A program made the translations under genes and the position numbers. The notes below the pieces were generated by a model. It was not told the DNA's origin, ran no database searches, and saw nothing but the letters and a program-made list of their open reading frames with translations. A DNA stretch of 46,243 bases from a bacterium (GTDB taxonomy: Bacteria; UBP14; UBA6098; JAFGQG01): positions 1 to 46,243 of the forward strand of contig JAFGQG010000185.1 of NCBI GenBank assembly GCA_016935765.1, written 5' to 3'. Shown one piece after another: positions 35,643 to 44,247 of the stretch (the first letter of the stretch is position 1; each line of letters begins with the position of its first letter).

Positions 35643-38021
35643 CTAGAAATCATCTATAAGCCTTCTGGCGCCGGTATATCGAAGATTATAGAATCCGACT
35701 GAGAGAGGAGTAATTACCACCCCATGGGTTGTAGAAGCGTGCGTAAATTTTTCATTGCCAAGGTAAACTCCAACGTGGTCAACTTGCTTATCGTCGCTGG
35801 TATTAAAGAAAACAAGGTCACCGACTTCCAGGTTCTTTCGTTTAACACTCTCCCCGAGTTTATATTGGTCAGAAACTGTTCTGGGGAGGTTGATTCCAAA
35901 AGCTTTTTTATAGAGTATTTGAGTATAACCTGAACAATCGATTCCGTTCCTTGTTGTTCCTCCGTATAAATAGGGCGCTCCCAGGTATAGATTCACCTGC
36001 CCCATTAGAGCGTCGAGCCTGATGTCATCCTCGGGCATCGTTTCAGTAGTTTGGGATGGAGTTGGTTCCGGTTTTTCCGGTTTGGGCTTCTTTGTTTCCT
36101 TGACGATGTCCGGTTCAGGCAAATACCGCGGAGCAGGTGTACACCCATTGCCAACGATTAGTGCTGCAAGCAAAAGAATAGTAGCCACCACCCTGTAGGG
36201 TGAAAGGAATTCGATTATCTTTTCCGATACCGGTTTCGACACCTTGCCTAATTCCTGGATCTTTGCCGGGTCAGTATTTGCGATTTCCTCCAGTGAGCTG
36301 AATTTTTTCAGGAGTCTATCCTGTGTTTTCTTACCCACCCCCGGTATGTCCATTAATACTTTTGCTCGCATATCTTTACTCCGCCTCTTTCTATGAAAAG
36401 TAATAGCGAATCTATGAACTTCATCCCGTATTCTTTGAAGGAGCTTCAAACTGGGAGAAGTTTTTGGTAAATTCACCGCGTCCTTATTGCCTGGAATGAA
36501 AAGCTCATCGAGTCTTTTCGCGATACTTATCATCTCTACTGATTCTTCAAGTTTCAAATCCTTGAGGGCTTTCATTGCGGCGTTCAATTGCCCTTTGCCG
36601 CCATCGATTAATATTAAATCAGGCAAATTTTCACTTTCCTTGTCGATATTTTCGTATCTTCTTTTCACAACTTCATTAATCATAGCGAAATCATCCTGTT
36701 GGTCAACAGCTTTTATAATAAATCTTCGATATTCGCTCTTTTGGGGTTTAGCTTCATGAAATCTTACCGAAGCTCCGACCGCGTTAGTAGGTCCTAAATT
36801 TGATATATCAAAAGCATCGATTCTTATGGGCGGTTTTTTTAGATGCAATTCCTCCTTTAAAGTATATATTGCTTTTGGTAAATGTATTTTTTCTTTTGTT
36901 AGAGTCAACTCAAAAAGCAGCAACTCGGCATTTTTCATGACCAACTTCAACGTTTTTTGTTTTTCACCAATTTTGGGGGCATAAAGTTTCACTCTACTCT
37001 TTTCAGCTCGCAACTTAGTCAGCCAGCTTTCAAGCTCATTTACTTCATTATTCTGAAGTTCCTGTTGGATATAGATTTCCTGTGGTATGTTTGGATTTTC
37101 TGAATAATACTGCTTCAGAAAGGATGCTATTACTTCCGCCTCGGGAGTTTTTGATGTGTAAGTCAGGTGGTATTGCTGTCTTCCGATTATAACGCCTTCC
37201 CTGAACTGAAATGTAACAGCAATGGCATCCTGCTTTTCCCGGGCAATCGCGACAAAATCGCGGTCTCCAAGGTCATCCATGTCGAGTTTCTGTGGCTTCA
37301 TGACCTCCTGTATAGCGTTCACCTGGTCACGGTATTCTGCCGCTTTCTCAAACTCCCTTTGCTCTGATGCTTTATTCATTTCCTCGATAAGCTTGCTTTT
37401 GATCTCTTTACGCTTTCCCTTGAGAAAGAGAATGATGTTCTGTATCTGAAAATCGTATTCCTGCTCGGAAATATTACCAATGCAGGGAGCATAACATCGG
37501 TCTATCTCATAGTTCAAGCACGGTTTTTGTGGTTTTTTAAGGGGGAGATTCAGTTTGCAATTCCTTATCTTGAAGAGTTTCTTAACAGTTTTCAGCGTTT
37601 TTCGCATGTTCTGGGCGCTTGTGTATGGACCGAAGTAAAGAGCCCCATCCCGCATCTTACGGCGTACCACAATTACCCGGGGGTAGGGTTCATTTGTTAT
37701 TTTTATGTATGGAAAGTGTTTATCGTCCTTTAAATTTACGTTATAACGGGGATGTTCCTCCTTGACGAGGTTCGCTTCAAGGATCAACGCTTCATTCTCG
37801 TTGTCGGTGAGAATGTAGTCAAGGTTCGCGATCTTACGCTTCAGAGCTTTGGTCTTTGCGTCATAGTTACCTTTAAGGAAATATGACCTGACCCGAGCCC
37901 TCAAACTTGTAGCTTTCCCTATGTATATGATTTTACCTTTACCATCCTTGAATAGATAAACCCCCGGTTTTTGGGGAAGCTTGTTAACCTTGCGCTTGAT
38001 GTCAGTGTTCTTATTCTCCAT
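35643..38021 (-). CDS. uvrC: UvrC excinuclease subunit continuing in frame into an NlpC/P60 lipoprotein-type hydrolase
   Basis: This 792-residue frame begins with a full UvrC: GIY-YIG nuclease (about 15-95; GVYLFKDG, IIYIGKA), UVR motif (about 200-240), RNase H-like endonuclease (about 400-560; DAFDISNLG, LILIDGGKGQL) and a C-terminal helix-hairpin-helix (to about 606; DIPGVGKKTQ). UvrC normally ends here. Instead, without a stop, residues 611-627 read VVATILLLAALIVGNGC, a lipoprotein-like signal with Cys627. A Pro/Lys-rich linker and an NlpC/P60 cysteine peptidase (about 675-785; IDCSGY, DHVGVYLG, HAST) follow. Codons 611 and 612 are GTG, so a separate lipoprotein could start there, although the signal would lack a basic N-region. 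UvrC cuts damaged DNA in the cytoplasm, whereas NlpC/P60 enzymes cut peptidoglycan stems outside it, so a single working polypeptide would be very odd. Confidence 0.9.
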   Translation of the reverse strand: MENKNTDIKRKVNKLPQKPGVYLFKDGKGKIIYIGKATSLRARVRSYFLKGNYDAKTKALKRKIANLDYILTDNENEALILEANLVKEEHPRYNVNLKDDKHFPYIKITNEPYPRVIVVRRKMRDGALYFGPYTSAQNMRKTLKTVKKLFKIRNCKLNLPLKKPQKPCLNYEIDRCYAPCIGNISEQEYDFQIQNIILFLKGKRKEIKSKLIEEMNKASEQREFEKAAEYRDQVNAIQEVMKPQKLDMDDLGDRDFVAIAREKQDAIAVTFQFREGVIIGRQQYHLTYTSKTPEAEVIASFLKQYYSENPNIPQEIYIQQELQNNEVNELESWLTKLRAEKSRVKLYAPKIGEKQKTLKLVMKNAELLLFELTLTKEKIHLPKAIYTLKEELHLKKPPIRIDAFDISNLGPTNAVGASVRFHEAKPQKSEYRRFIIKAVDQQDDFAMINEVVKRRYENIDKESENLPDLILIDGGKGQLNAAMKALKDLKLEESVEMISIAKRLDELFIPGNKDAVNLPKTSPSLKLLQRIRDEVHRFAITFHRKRRSKDMRAKVLMDIPGVGKKTQDRLLKKFSSLEEIANTDPAKIQELGKVSKPVSEKIIEFLSPYRVVATILLLAALIVGNGCTPAPRYLPEPDIVKETKKPKPEKPEPTPSQTTETMPEDDIRLDALMGQVNLYLGAPYLYGGTTRNGIDCSGYTQILYKKAFGINLPRTVSDQYKLGESVKRKNLEVGDLVFFNTSDDKQVDHVGVYLGNEKFTHASTTHGVVITPLSVGFYNLRYTGARRLIDDF

Positions 38022-38096
38022 AGTGGTATATTCAGATTAGATTTATTCGACTCGGTAAATTTATTTGTCCGAAATTATTATAGATTTAGTTGGTCA

Positions 38097-38151
38097 TGGC
38101 TGGCACAGTTTTTGAAATTCCCTTCGCTCATATCAAAAACTCCGCCAGCCA
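38097..38151. repeat. Hairpin repeat, copy 2
   Basis: TGGCTGGCACAGTTTTTGA (38097-38115) pairs with TCAAAAACTCCGCCAGCCA (38133-38151) over 19 bp with two mismatches and a 17-base loop. It is the same family as 34332-34381, in opposite orientation. It is the main structured element of the 327-base gap 38022-38348 upstream of uvrC. Confidence 0.7.
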
Positions 38152-38300
38152 AAATTCTTCTTTTCCTTAAATATCTAATACTACAATTATCAAACCTCTA
38201 CAAGGTTTGCATCCTGCACCGTATTTTTTATCCCTCTTTTCATTCACAATGCTAATGGTTTACCAGAATATTTCTTTTTTCCTTTTATTTCTTTGTTGTT

Positions 38301-38326
38301 CCGTGTCTCTGTGTCTCTGTGGTTAA
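38301..38326 (-). repeat. Dispersed repeat of the ACCACAGAG type, second copy
   Basis: The minus strand reads TTAACCACAGAGACACAGAG followed by ACACGG. It is related to 34968-34994 and lies just downstream of the beta-barrel gene's stop region, on the same strand. Confidence 0.5.
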
Positions 38327-38348
38327 ATCCTTTTATTTGCATTTGCCC

Positions 38349-39986
38349 TTAAAACCTGTACTCAACTCCAGCAAATCCTCTACTCCCGGAATCGTAGTAT
38401 CCCGGATAATATTCATATTTCTGGTTCAAAATGTTATCAACAAATACTGAAAATGTCAAGTCTTTGTAAGTGTAGGAAACACCCGCCCCAATCGTCTTGT
38501 ATGACGAAAGCGGTTCCTCGCCATACAACCAGTTCGCTCTCCTATTCCCGGACCAGTGCAAATTGGCAGTCAGGATTAAATTGTCTTTTACACTGTAACT
38601 TATTGTGTCAGTAAAGGATACCTTGGGTGTAAACGGAATATAATAATCATTGACCTCGTGTAACTCGTTCTTAGTTTCGTATGGTCCAACGATATAATAA
38701 CCTTCAGGACTAATTAACCCACTCGTCTTATCTACATTGATTTTAACCAGGAACTTGTTAACAAGGTTACCGATTTGATTTACCCCGGAAATATGAAGGT
38801 CGTATCTCGTAGTATAAGGATCGTTATCGGTGGTCGAGTAACCGTTCATTTTTTTATTATAGTTGCTTAGCATTAGATAATTTTGTTCTTCATTGAATGA
38901 AGTTATAAAATCGTCTGCAGTTTTCTGCACCAGTGCTGAAAAGGTGATATTGTTATTATCGTTGAAGTAGAATTTCACACCACTATTCAGCTTTAAAATG
39001 TCTTTGGCTTCCTTCAAATTCTTAGGGAAATCCGTCAAATTCTCACTACCGGATATTGAATAATAGTTGGGTAGATATATGTCAGGATCGTATTTTATGT
39101 AAAACCTGATGGGGTATGTATTGTACCAGCTTTCGAGGTACGGCTGAATTATTGTATCGTTCTCTGAGATAACGCCTTTAGCGCCGAACCGCATCTGGAT
39201 TTTATCACTCCCAAAGTAGATGTAGGGTTTCACGGATATTCTAATGAAATCGCTGTATTCGTCGTTTCCCAGCCCATTTTCAAGCATTTCCGCGTTGAAA
39301 AGCAGGTTTACTCCAATGTTATCTGAGAATACCCATAATATCTCTGACTCACCGAACGCGCGCTGGAAGGGGAAGTATTTATCTGTTGTAAAAGCTCCTC
39401 CTTCACCCCCAACATTCCCGGTGATAAAGATATTGTCCCGCATGAAGAGAACGTTCATTCCCGCACTGAAATCCCAGCATTCCGGTTGCACCTTGCTATC
39501 CCTGAAGCTGACTGCTTTATCCAGCTTATCGAATACTCCTTTGCCATAAAAAGCAAGGGAGTAGTTGTTTTGAAAGTTGGTAAGGTAGTATCCTTCGCCC
39601 CTGGCTTTGTAGTATGGAAGAAAATCCACGTATTTAGCAAAGTTAACGTCGAGAGCTCGTTTCCTGTGCGCATGGTGGAATTTTAGACCGTATTTAAACT
39701 CGTTACCCAGTAAGAGCCCAGCTTTATATATCGTTGGTTCATAGTACCCCGCTATATATTTTTCAAATGGTTCTTCGAAGAACGGTAAGAGGTCGAGTGG
39801 AGTGGTTATCCTCGTCTCTTTGGGAACGAATTTGGGTTCCTGAAATGAGGGTTCAGGGTTGTTTCCCTCGACACCCCATAGCAAATGTGCAGTAAATAGT
39901 AATACTGAAATGCAGATTATGTTCCTGATGGATGATGCGTCGGTCTCTTCTTTAATAATTCTAATTATTGGATTTTCTTTAAACAT
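38349..39986 (-). CDS. Outer-membrane beta-barrel protein, TonB-receptor-like C-terminus without plug
   Basis: This 545-residue protein has an export signal placed about residues 22-42 (ICISVLLFTAHLLWG) after a charged start, then a Pro-rich linker and many alternating amphipathic strands. It ends in FSVFVDNILNQKYEYYPG and a terminal Phe (GVEYRF). The C-terminal pattern is that of TonB-dependent receptors and related barrels, but the N-terminal plug domain and TonB box are absent, so the ligand and transport role are unknown. The ATG overlaps the yidC stop codon by one base (TAATG), so it is probably co-translated with yidC. A later start (for example after residue 15) is possible because the signal sits far from the N-terminus. 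Confidence 0.82.
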   Translation of the reverse strand: MFKENPIIRIIKEETDASSIRNIICISVLLFTAHLLWGVEGNNPEPSFQEPKFVPKETRITTPLDLLPFFEEPFEKYIAGYYEPTIYKAGLLLGNEFKYGLKFHHAHRKRALDVNFAKYVDFLPYYKARGEGYYLTNFQNNYSLAFYGKGVFDKLDKAVSFRDSKVQPECWDFSAGMNVLFMRDNIFITGNVGGEGGAFTTDKYFPFQRAFGESEILWVFSDNIGVNLLFNAEMLENGLGNDEYSDFIRISVKPYIYFGSDKIQMRFGAKGVISENDTIIQPYLESWYNTYPIRFYIKYDPDIYLPNYYSISGSENLTDFPKNLKEAKDILKLNSGVKFYFNDNNNITFSALVQKTADDFITSFNEEQNYLMLSNYNKKMNGYSTTDNDPYTTRYDLHISGVNQIGNLVNKFLVKINVDKTSGLISPEGYYIVGPYETKNELHEVNDYYIPFTPKVSFTDTISYSVKDNLILTANLHWSGNRRANWLYGEEPLSSYKTIGAGVSYTYKDLTFSVFVDNILNQKYEYYPGYYDSGSRGFAGVEYRF

Positions 39987-41701
39987 TACTCATTCTGTTT
40001 AAGAGATAGTACTTCTTCTTTGCCTCCAAGATCCATCAGGTACTGATGAATAACGCTGAGTACGTTGAAAGTTGTCCAGTAGAGAACCAAGCCGGACGGC
40101 ATATTCCGGAAGATCAGGAAGAAGAACACGGGCATTATGTAAGCCATCATTTTCTGCTTTGGGTCTTGAACGGAGATCTTCTGCTGTATGAACATAGTAA
40201 CGCACATTATTATCGGCAGGATGTAGTAGGGGTCCTTTTGAGACAGATCGGTGATCCAGAACAAGAACGGTTGCGCGCGTAGTTCGATGGTATTATAGAA
40301 CACCCTGAAAAGCGCAAAGAATATGGGCATTTGCAGGACAAGAGGCAAGCATCCCCCCAATGGATTGACTCCGTGCTCTTTATATAACTTCATCATCTGG
40401 GCATTCAATTTCTGCGGGTCGTTCTTATATTCTTCCCTCAGCTGGTTCATTTGCGGCTGCAGCTTCTTCATGTCCGACATTGATTTCAGTTGCTTGCGTG
40501 TCAGCGGGTATAGTATCACCTTTATCAATAACGAGAAGATGATTATAACTAGTCCATAGTTGGGAATCACTTTGTGTATTTTGACAAACACCCAGAGTAA
40601 CCCGGAAGCAAGCGGAGCGAGAATCTGCCAGCCGAAATCCACAACTTTATGAAACTCGTATCCGATATCCTTCAATCTGAAGAAATCCTGAGGTCCGATG
40701 TATATGATATAATCCTGGGACACTTGAACTCCTTCGCGTTTCGATACGAGACCAACCTCTATTTCAGGGATGTCGTACTCCTTGTCGCCGATAGTTTCGG
40801 TATGCCATTCCCCTGTTGCTTTTACCCCATCGTACTTGAGTGCTCCCCCTGATAGTATAACGGAGAAATATTTGTTTGCGGTGGCTGCCCAGTCAGTTAG
40901 TCCATCCTTCTGAATGCTTATCTCTTTGCCTTTCTTGAAGCCTTCCCTGTTAAATTCACCGCCAAGATAATCGCAGAATTTAAAATAACGCAGTTCCTGG
41001 TTCACGTCCTGTTCAGTGGGATAAAGCCCACCGTTCCACCATAGTGTGCTGTTTTTGATGTAGGTGGAGTCCGTGAATGCTGCGGTGACATTATGGTCTA
41101 TTATGTAACTGTCTGCCTTGAATTGATACTTTCGCAGTACCTGTAAACCGTTTGGCATTACAGTGCTGAAAACGATCTCTCCGGCCTCGTCAGGATTTTC
41201 GAGCACTATCATAGTGTCACCTTCGTAAGTGAATGGGACGTTCTTCGTGCTGAACCTGCTAGACTCCGTCTCGAGCTGAAATTCCAGTGTGTGCTCGGCA
41301 TAAGGGGAGACTAAGTCTACTATCTCACCGTCTGCTTTCGAATACTCCAGAAGTTTGAAACTGGTGATATCGCCGCCGATGTTGGAAAATTCCGCCCGGT
41401 ATAAATTGGTTACAACTGTCACTTTAGTTTCATCGACGCTATCGACAGGGGCTAAAGAAGTGTCAAAAGCAAGCTCTGTTTTTGGAGCTGCTGCTAAGCT
41501 CTCTTCCTTTTCAGCAGGGGTTTCTTGCTGGACATCCGAACCGGGAGGAGTAACTGTCTCCTCACCTGTAACCTCTTCCTGCGAAGCTGTTTGTTCTACA
41601 GACTCGACCGGTTTGTCCTCCCTGAGAAGCTTCTGGTAATAGGGAAGAAGCAATATTAAAATACCAATGACTACAAGTCCAATGATCGTTTTTTTATCCA
41701 T
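39986..41701 (-). CDS. yidC: Membrane protein insertase YidC
   Basis: This 571-residue insertase has an N-terminal transmembrane helix (about 5-24), an acidic Pro-rich linker, the large periplasmic P1 domain (about 75-350) and the conserved YidC/Oxa1 core with five helices (about 370-560). The core includes YGLVIIIFSLLIKVILYPLT and GGCLPLVLQMPIFFALFRVF. It inserts and folds inner-membrane proteins with or without SecYEG. The P1 domain is typical of Gram-negative YidC. It follows yidD by 52 bases in the conserved rpmH-rnpA-yidD-yidC order. Confidence 0.97.
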   Translation of the reverse strand: MDKKTIIGLVVIGILILLLPYYQKLLREDKPVESVEQTASQEEVTGEETVTPPGSDVQQETPAEKEESLAAAPKTELAFDTSLAPVDSVDETKVTVVTNLYRAEFSNIGGDITSFKLLEYSKADGEIVDLVSPYAEHTLEFQLETESSRFSTKNVPFTYEGDTMIVLENPDEAGEIVFSTVMPNGLQVLRKYQFKADSYIIDHNVTAAFTDSTYIKNSTLWWNGGLYPTEQDVNQELRYFKFCDYLGGEFNREGFKKGKEISIQKDGLTDWAATANKYFSVILSGGALKYDGVKATGEWHTETIGDKEYDIPEIEVGLVSKREGVQVSQDYIIYIGPQDFFRLKDIGYEFHKVVDFGWQILAPLASGLLWVFVKIHKVIPNYGLVIIIFSLLIKVILYPLTRKQLKSMSDMKKLQPQMNQLREEYKNDPQKLNAQMMKLYKEHGVNPLGGCLPLVLQMPIFFALFRVFYNTIELRAQPFLFWITDLSQKDPYYILPIIMCVTMFIQQKISVQDPKQKMMAYIMPVFFFLIFRNMPSGLVLYWTTFNVLSVIHQYLMDLGGKEEVLSLKQNE

Positions 41702-41753
41702 AATTTCCTTTTTAACCGTTCTTTTTTTGAATAATTAAATGCATTTACCTGCT

Positions 41754-41975
41754 TCAAGGTACAGGGTCATAACCTCCGCGACAGAAGGGATTACACCTGA
41801 TAATGCGTTTGATACTTAAAAACAAGCCGTGAAAAACTCCATATTTCTGTATAGCCTGATAGGAATATACGGAGCAGGTCGGTTCAAACCGGCATACTTT
41901 GGGAAGTACCAAACCAATGGAGTTTTGGTATACCTTGATGATGCCGCATAAAAATTTTCGCGCCAAGTTACTCAT
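41754..41975 (-). CDS. yidD: Membrane protein insertion efficiency factor YidD
   Basis: This 73-residue protein carries the YidD signature CSVYSYQAIQKYG, RIIRCNP and GGYDPVP. It is a small amphipathic, membrane-associated protein that assists YidC. It overlaps the 3' end of rnpA by 8 bases. Confidence 0.95.
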   Translation of the reverse strand: MSNLARKFLCGIIKVYQNSIGLVLPKVCRFEPTCSVYSYQAIQKYGVFHGLFLSIKRIIRCNPFCRGGYDPVP

Positions 41976-42357
41976 CCTGCTCGATTTTCCTCTTAATATT
42001 CATTAGTAAATTAAGTAATTCTTCTCGTAGAAAAGAGTACAATTTAAAACTATTATCTGCTAATGTTTCTTTTACATAGATAATGTAATAATAACCTTCC
42101 ACGTATGAACCGGGATTTAATCGGACTATTTCTCTTAAAATTCTCCTGACCCTGTTTCTGAAATGGGCTTTGCCCAGTTTTTTCCTGGTAATGAAAGCAA
42201 ATTTTGCACCATCGTTACCCTTTGTGCATTTAACGGTCAGGAATTTGCCGTAACTACGGTAGTTCTTTTGGGTTGAGAATAGCAGAAAATCATTTCTTTT
42301 TCTTAAAGACCTTTTCTTTGAGAAAGGATATTCTTTATTTCCTGGATTATTTTTCAC
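41968..42357 (-). CDS. rnpA: Ribonuclease P protein component
   Basis: This 129-residue basic protein is the RNase P cofactor that helps the catalytic RNA trim tRNA 5' ends. It contains the family motif [10 protein letters not shown] and the early LRKRNDFLL segment. It starts with GTG at 42357, inside the end of rpmH (11-base overlap). The Lys/Arg-rich C-terminal tail and length are normal. Confidence 0.95.
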   Translation of the reverse strand: MKNNPGNKEYPFSKKRSLRKRNDFLLFSTQKNYRSYGKFLTVKCTKGNDGAKFAFITRKKLGKAHFRNRVRRILREIVRLNPGSYVEGYYYIIYVKETLADNSFKLYSFLREELLNLLMNIKRKIEQDE

Positions 42358-42505
42358 TTCCTTTTCTCGGAGTCGAAACCACCAACTTCGCCCTTCCTTT
42401 GCGCCGCCTGTTGTTCAGTATCTTCTGCCCATCCTTGGTTTTCATCCTCGAACGAAATCCATGCTTTCGCCTGCGCTTTAAGTTGCTTGGAGTCTTAGTT
42501 TTCAT
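42347..42505 (-). CDS. rpmH: Ribosomal protein L34
   Basis: The minus strand from ATG 42505 encodes 52 residues with the invariant L34 pattern [12 protein letters not shown] and [11 protein letters not shown]. The protein is part of the large ribosomal subunit. GAGGTGG lies just before the ATG. It is slightly longer than the usual 44-47 residues, with a short Ser/Lys tail, and overlaps rnpA. Confidence 0.96.
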   Translation of the reverse strand: MKTKTPSNLKRRRKHGFRSRMKTKDGQKILNNRRRKGRAKLVVSTPRKGSEK

Positions 42506-42820
42506 TTTACCACCTCAAAATCAGTATCAAGATTGCTAATTTGCTATTTTTTTCCTAAAAATAAAATATTTTGAAATTTATGCAACAATTTATTTATAGC
42601 AAGGGAAAAAGTAATAATATGCTTAGGAATTTCAATAATTTAATTGATTTCATGTTGAACAATAATCTCTTGACTTTACGTTGTAAATAGTTAATATTGT
42701 AAATTCATATACAAATAATATTGTAAAAATATTTTCAAATAAGTAAAATTGACACTGGATGATTGGATGGATGAAAAGAGTTTACAAAACAAATCATTTA
42801 GATTTAACAAAAGGATAATA
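42506..42820. other. Divergent AT-rich region between rpmH and the FGE-domain gene
   Basis: This 315-base stretch is strongly AT-rich and has no gene. A position next to rpmH is where dnaA/oriC lies in many genomes. I see no TTATCCACA-type DnaA boxes and no dnaA. Nothing else structured was found besides the plus-strand promoter. Confidence 0.5.
42670..42697 (+). promoter_or_regulatory. Candidate promoter of the FGE-domain lipoprotein gene
   Basis: TTGACT (42670-42675), a 16-base spacer and TAATAT (42692-42697) on the plus strand lie about 120 bases before the start codon at 42821. Confidence 0.5.
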
Positions 42821-44029
42821 ATGCATTATAAAAACATTTTTATTATTATAGTACTAATAAGCTTTTCCATGTTCCTCGTGGGTAGCTGCAGTGATGATGG
42901 CAACGGAAACGGGGATGGCGATAACATTTCTCCGACAGTAGAGATAACATCACCAGGTGATGGGGCGGTAGTGTCCGGTGAAATCGCAATAAATGCCGAA
43001 GCGTATGACAGTGTTGGCGTTGTGGAGGTTAAGTTCTATATCGATGGTTCCGAGCATGCCAGCGATGTGGATTCTCCATGGACGGCAAACTGGGACGTTA
43101 CAGCCCTGGAAAACGGTAGCGAACATTCCATTTTCTGCAAAGCATACGACGCAGCTTCTAATGCTGGTTACTCGGATACGATACAGGTCACGGTTATAAC
43201 CTCGGTTATCAGCTACGATATGGTGACTATCCCGGCAGGGCAGTTTGAAAGAGGGGATTCCTGGGGTACCGGCGATTTCGATGAAACCCCAACCGCTACA
43301 CTTACCATCGACGCTTTTAAAATAAGCAAGTACGAGATAACGAACGAGCAGTTTGCCCAATTCATAGACGACAGCGGGTATTATAAGGAGGAATATTGGG
43401 ATCCAGAAGGCTGGAATTGGCGAGACCGCAACAATTATTTCGCGCCCAAATGGTGGGAAGAAGGGGATTATAATTCCGGGCTGTCGTATCCCCAGTACCC
43501 GGTGGTTGGTGTCTCATGGTACGAAGCGGAAGCCTACGCGAACTGGGCAGGCGGAAGGCTCCCCACCGAAGCTGAATGGGAGAAGGCGGCAAGAGGCACC
43601 GCGTGTGCAAATGGCTGCGAGTTCCCCTGGGGAGAAGAGTTCTATATGAGCGTCGGCGGCGACACAGTACATTGTAACTTCGGTGATGGGGAGTACCCTT
43701 ACTATGGCGACATCGATGGCTTCGAGGAAACATGCCCAGTTGGTAACTATCCCGGCGGAGTGTCACAGTACGGCGCTTACGATATGGCCGGCAACGTCTC
43801 CGAATGGTGCTCCGACTGGTATTCCCCTACCTATTACTCGCTTGCTGAATCTAATAATCCGCAGGGACCGGAAACGGGTGAAGAAAGGATATACCGCGGC
43901 GGTTCGTGGATCTCAGACCCGCACCTGCACGACGCTATAACCAACGCGCTCAGGACTTCAAAAAGGGAAAAAAGAGACCCGACTGACCGAAAAAGGTCTA
44001 TCGGTTTCAGGATAGTTAAAGACATGTAG
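42821..44029 (+). CDS. Lipoprotein with Ig-like and formylglycine-generating-enzyme-like (SUMF1) domains
   Basis: I start at ATG 42821 (402 residues), supported by AAAAGGATAATA and a signal peptide right after it (FIIIVLISFSMFLVGSC, Cys23). The frame is open upstream without a ribosome site. A Gly/Asp/Asn linker is followed by an Ig-like domain (about 36-125; PTVEITSPGDGAVVSG, VEVKFYIDG). A SUMF1/FGE-sulfatase domain (about 130-400) has VTIPAGQFERG, KYEITNEQFAQFI, GGRLPTEAEWEKAARG, YDMAGNVSEW and YRGGSW. The cysteine pair that does catalysis in true FGE, near the C-terminal GGSW segment, is missing. It is therefore more likely a ligand-binding or scaffold relative than a sulfatase activator. 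Confidence 0.9.
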   Translation: MHYKNIFIIIVLISFSMFLVGSCSDDGNGNGDGDNISPTVEITSPGDGAVVSGEIAINAEAYDSVGVVEVKFYIDGSEHASDVDSPWTANWDVTALENGSEHSIFCKAYDAASNAGYSDTIQVTVITSVISYDMVTIPAGQFERGDSWGTGDFDETPTATLTIDAFKISKYEITNEQFAQFIDDSGYYKEEYWDPEGWNWRDRNNYFAPKWWEEGDYNSGLSYPQYPVVGVSWYEAEAYANWAGGRLPTEAEWEKAARGTACANGCEFPWGEEFYMSVGGDTVHCNFGDGEYPYYGDIDGFEETCPVGNYPGGVSQYGAYDMAGNVSEWCSDWYSPTYYSLAESNNPQGPETGEERIYRGGSWISDPHLHDAITNALRTSKREKRDPTDRKRSIGFRIVKDM

Positions 44030-44073
44030 AAAAGAGAACAGATAAAAGAGAATGAAAAATGAATAACGAATAT

Positions 44074-44099
44074 CGCCTGTCCCGATTTATCGGGGATTA
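44074..44099 (+). repeat. Short palindromic repeat upstream of aspartokinase
   Basis: CGCCTGTCCCGATTTATCGG followed by GGATTA is identical to 45451-45476. It contains the palindrome CCCGAT-TT-ATCGGG. The two copies flank the aspartokinase gene in the same orientation. Confidence 0.75.
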
Positions 44100-44247
44100 A
44101 CGATTACAGATTGAAGAAGTGAAAGAGAGGACAAATAACAGAGTACAGAGGATATATGAGAGAGGAAGAATAGCAGTTTGCTTGCATATTACTGGTTAAT
44201 CGGGATGAAGTAGGGAGTTCAGATAACAGTTTAAATATTCGAAATCT

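Noticed and set aside
38097-38116. Sigma-54 promoter (TGGCAC then TTGA)
   Set aside because: The -12 GC is replaced by GA and the sequence is the left arm of a repeat hairpin.
42506-42820. Replication origin next to rpmH
   Set aside because: AT-rich, but no DnaA-box cluster and no dnaA gene; position alone is not enough.
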